Part shown: in pieces, positions 6,808-6,927 of the stretch | Layout of the letters: every line of letters starts with the position of its first letter | How positions within the stretch are numbered: position 1 is the stretch's first letter | Assembly (NCBI GenBank): GCA_003557125.1 | Contig: PWPN01000014.1 | Coordinates: 1 to 6,927, forward strand | Length of the DNA stretch: 6,927 bases | DNA from: Phycisphaerae bacterium | Lineage (GTDB): Bacteria > Planctomycetota > Phycisphaerae > UBA1845 > PWPN01 | Reading direction: 5' to 3' | Notes under the pieces: generated by a model | The model's input: the letters and a program-made list of their open reading frames with translations, nothing else | Told to the model about the DNA's origin: nothing | Databases searched by the model: none | Translations under genes and position numbers: made by a program

Positions 6808-6927
6808 ATCGACATAGGTAAGCCCTCGCAGGCTGTCCCTGTCACACCACCGGGCATACGGGTCCGTACCACGGCGGTTCGATCGGGTTGAGCGGTCAAC
6901 GAACCGAGAGCAGGGGCAGACCGAGCG
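6808..6927 (-). mobile_element. Group II intron, 3' end only (continues past right edge)
   Basis: The minus strand reads GAACCGCCGTGG, then ACGGACCCGTATG, then CGGTGGTGTG, the pattern known for domain V of many bacterial group II introns. A domain-VI-like stem follows (AGCC/GGCT with AGG/CCT outside it), with a candidate branch-point A at 6815. The probable 3' splice boundary is CGAT ending at 6808, matching the AY end rule with the A eight positions from the end. Upstream domains and any reverse transcriptase/maturase gene would lie to the right of 6927. I cannot tell from here whether the intron is full length. The frames between 6881 and 6927 are too short to show the end of a maturase. 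Confidence 0.72.
6846..6878 (-). ncRNA. Group II intron domain V (catalytic hairpin)
   Basis: The 33-nt hairpin has a lower stem ACCGCCG/CGGUGGU (6878-6872 with 6852-6846), an imperfect junction with an unpaired G on the 3' side, an upper stem GUACG/CGUAU (6869-6865 with 6860-6856) and a GACC loop. This two-helix, one-bulge, tetraloop layout is that of domain V, the ribozyme core. The U6871/C6853 mismatch and an extra base in the lower stem differ from a perfect form, which may mean slight decay or natural variation. Confidence 0.72.

Noticed and set aside
6183..6821. A 212-codon plus-strand open frame opposite prmC
   Set aside because: It is antisense to the conserved prmC SAM-binding and N-terminal regions and has no recognisable features.
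6711..6927. A minus-strand frame open from the window edge through the intron end to the prmC start
   Set aside because: It crosses the domain V hairpin and the hairpin repeats, and its translation shows no recognisable protein; about 70 open codons are expected by chance at this GC content.

Overview
The window is GC-rich bacterial DNA, most likely from a member of the Planctomycetota (Phycisphaerae-like). I infer this from the style of the genes: a Tat-exported Gfo/Idh/MocA oxidoreductase, a NadB with an N-terminal extension, and a very large secreted protein of unknown family. No rRNA, tRNA, CRISPR array or complete mobile element is visible, so the taxonomic assignment is an inference.

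Layout from left to right. (1) 1-2474, minus strand: one uninterrupted reading frame of at least 824 codons that runs off the left edge. It encodes a secreted multidomain protein, probably carbohydrate-related, and contains a perfect in-frame 18-bp tandem repeat. (2) 2475-2651: a divergent intergenic region. It holds a strong sigma70-type promoter for the next gene, placed so close to the start codon that the mRNA would be nearly leaderless, and a hairpin-rich leader for the minus-strand gene. (3) 2652-4289, plus: nadB, L-aspartate oxidase, the first step of de novo NAD synthesis. (4) 4412-5653, plus: a Tat-signal Gfo/Idh/MocA oxidoreductase with its own promoter and a strong Shine-Dalgarno. 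(5) 5690-5725: a rho-independent terminator between convergent genes. (6) 5784-6710, minus: prmC, the release-factor glutamine methyltransferase. (7) 6711-6927: no protein gene that I can support. It holds three near-abutting, strand-specific hairpin repeats directly upstream of prmC, then a sequence that reads as the 3' end (domains V and VI) of a group II intron lying on the minus strand and continuing past the right edge.

The genes do not form one operon. nadB and prmC are housekeeping genes. The secreted protein and the Tat oxidoreductase look like parts of extracytoplasmic, probably carbohydrate-related, metabolism, but nothing in the window ties them to each other directly. I do not see a complete novel system. 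The items most worth a second look are the group II intron end and the triple hairpin array upstream of prmC, the near-leaderless nadB promoter, and the unknown secreted protein with its tandem repeat. Several long open frames opposite or overlapping these genes are shadows of high-GC coding sequence and are listed as rejected.
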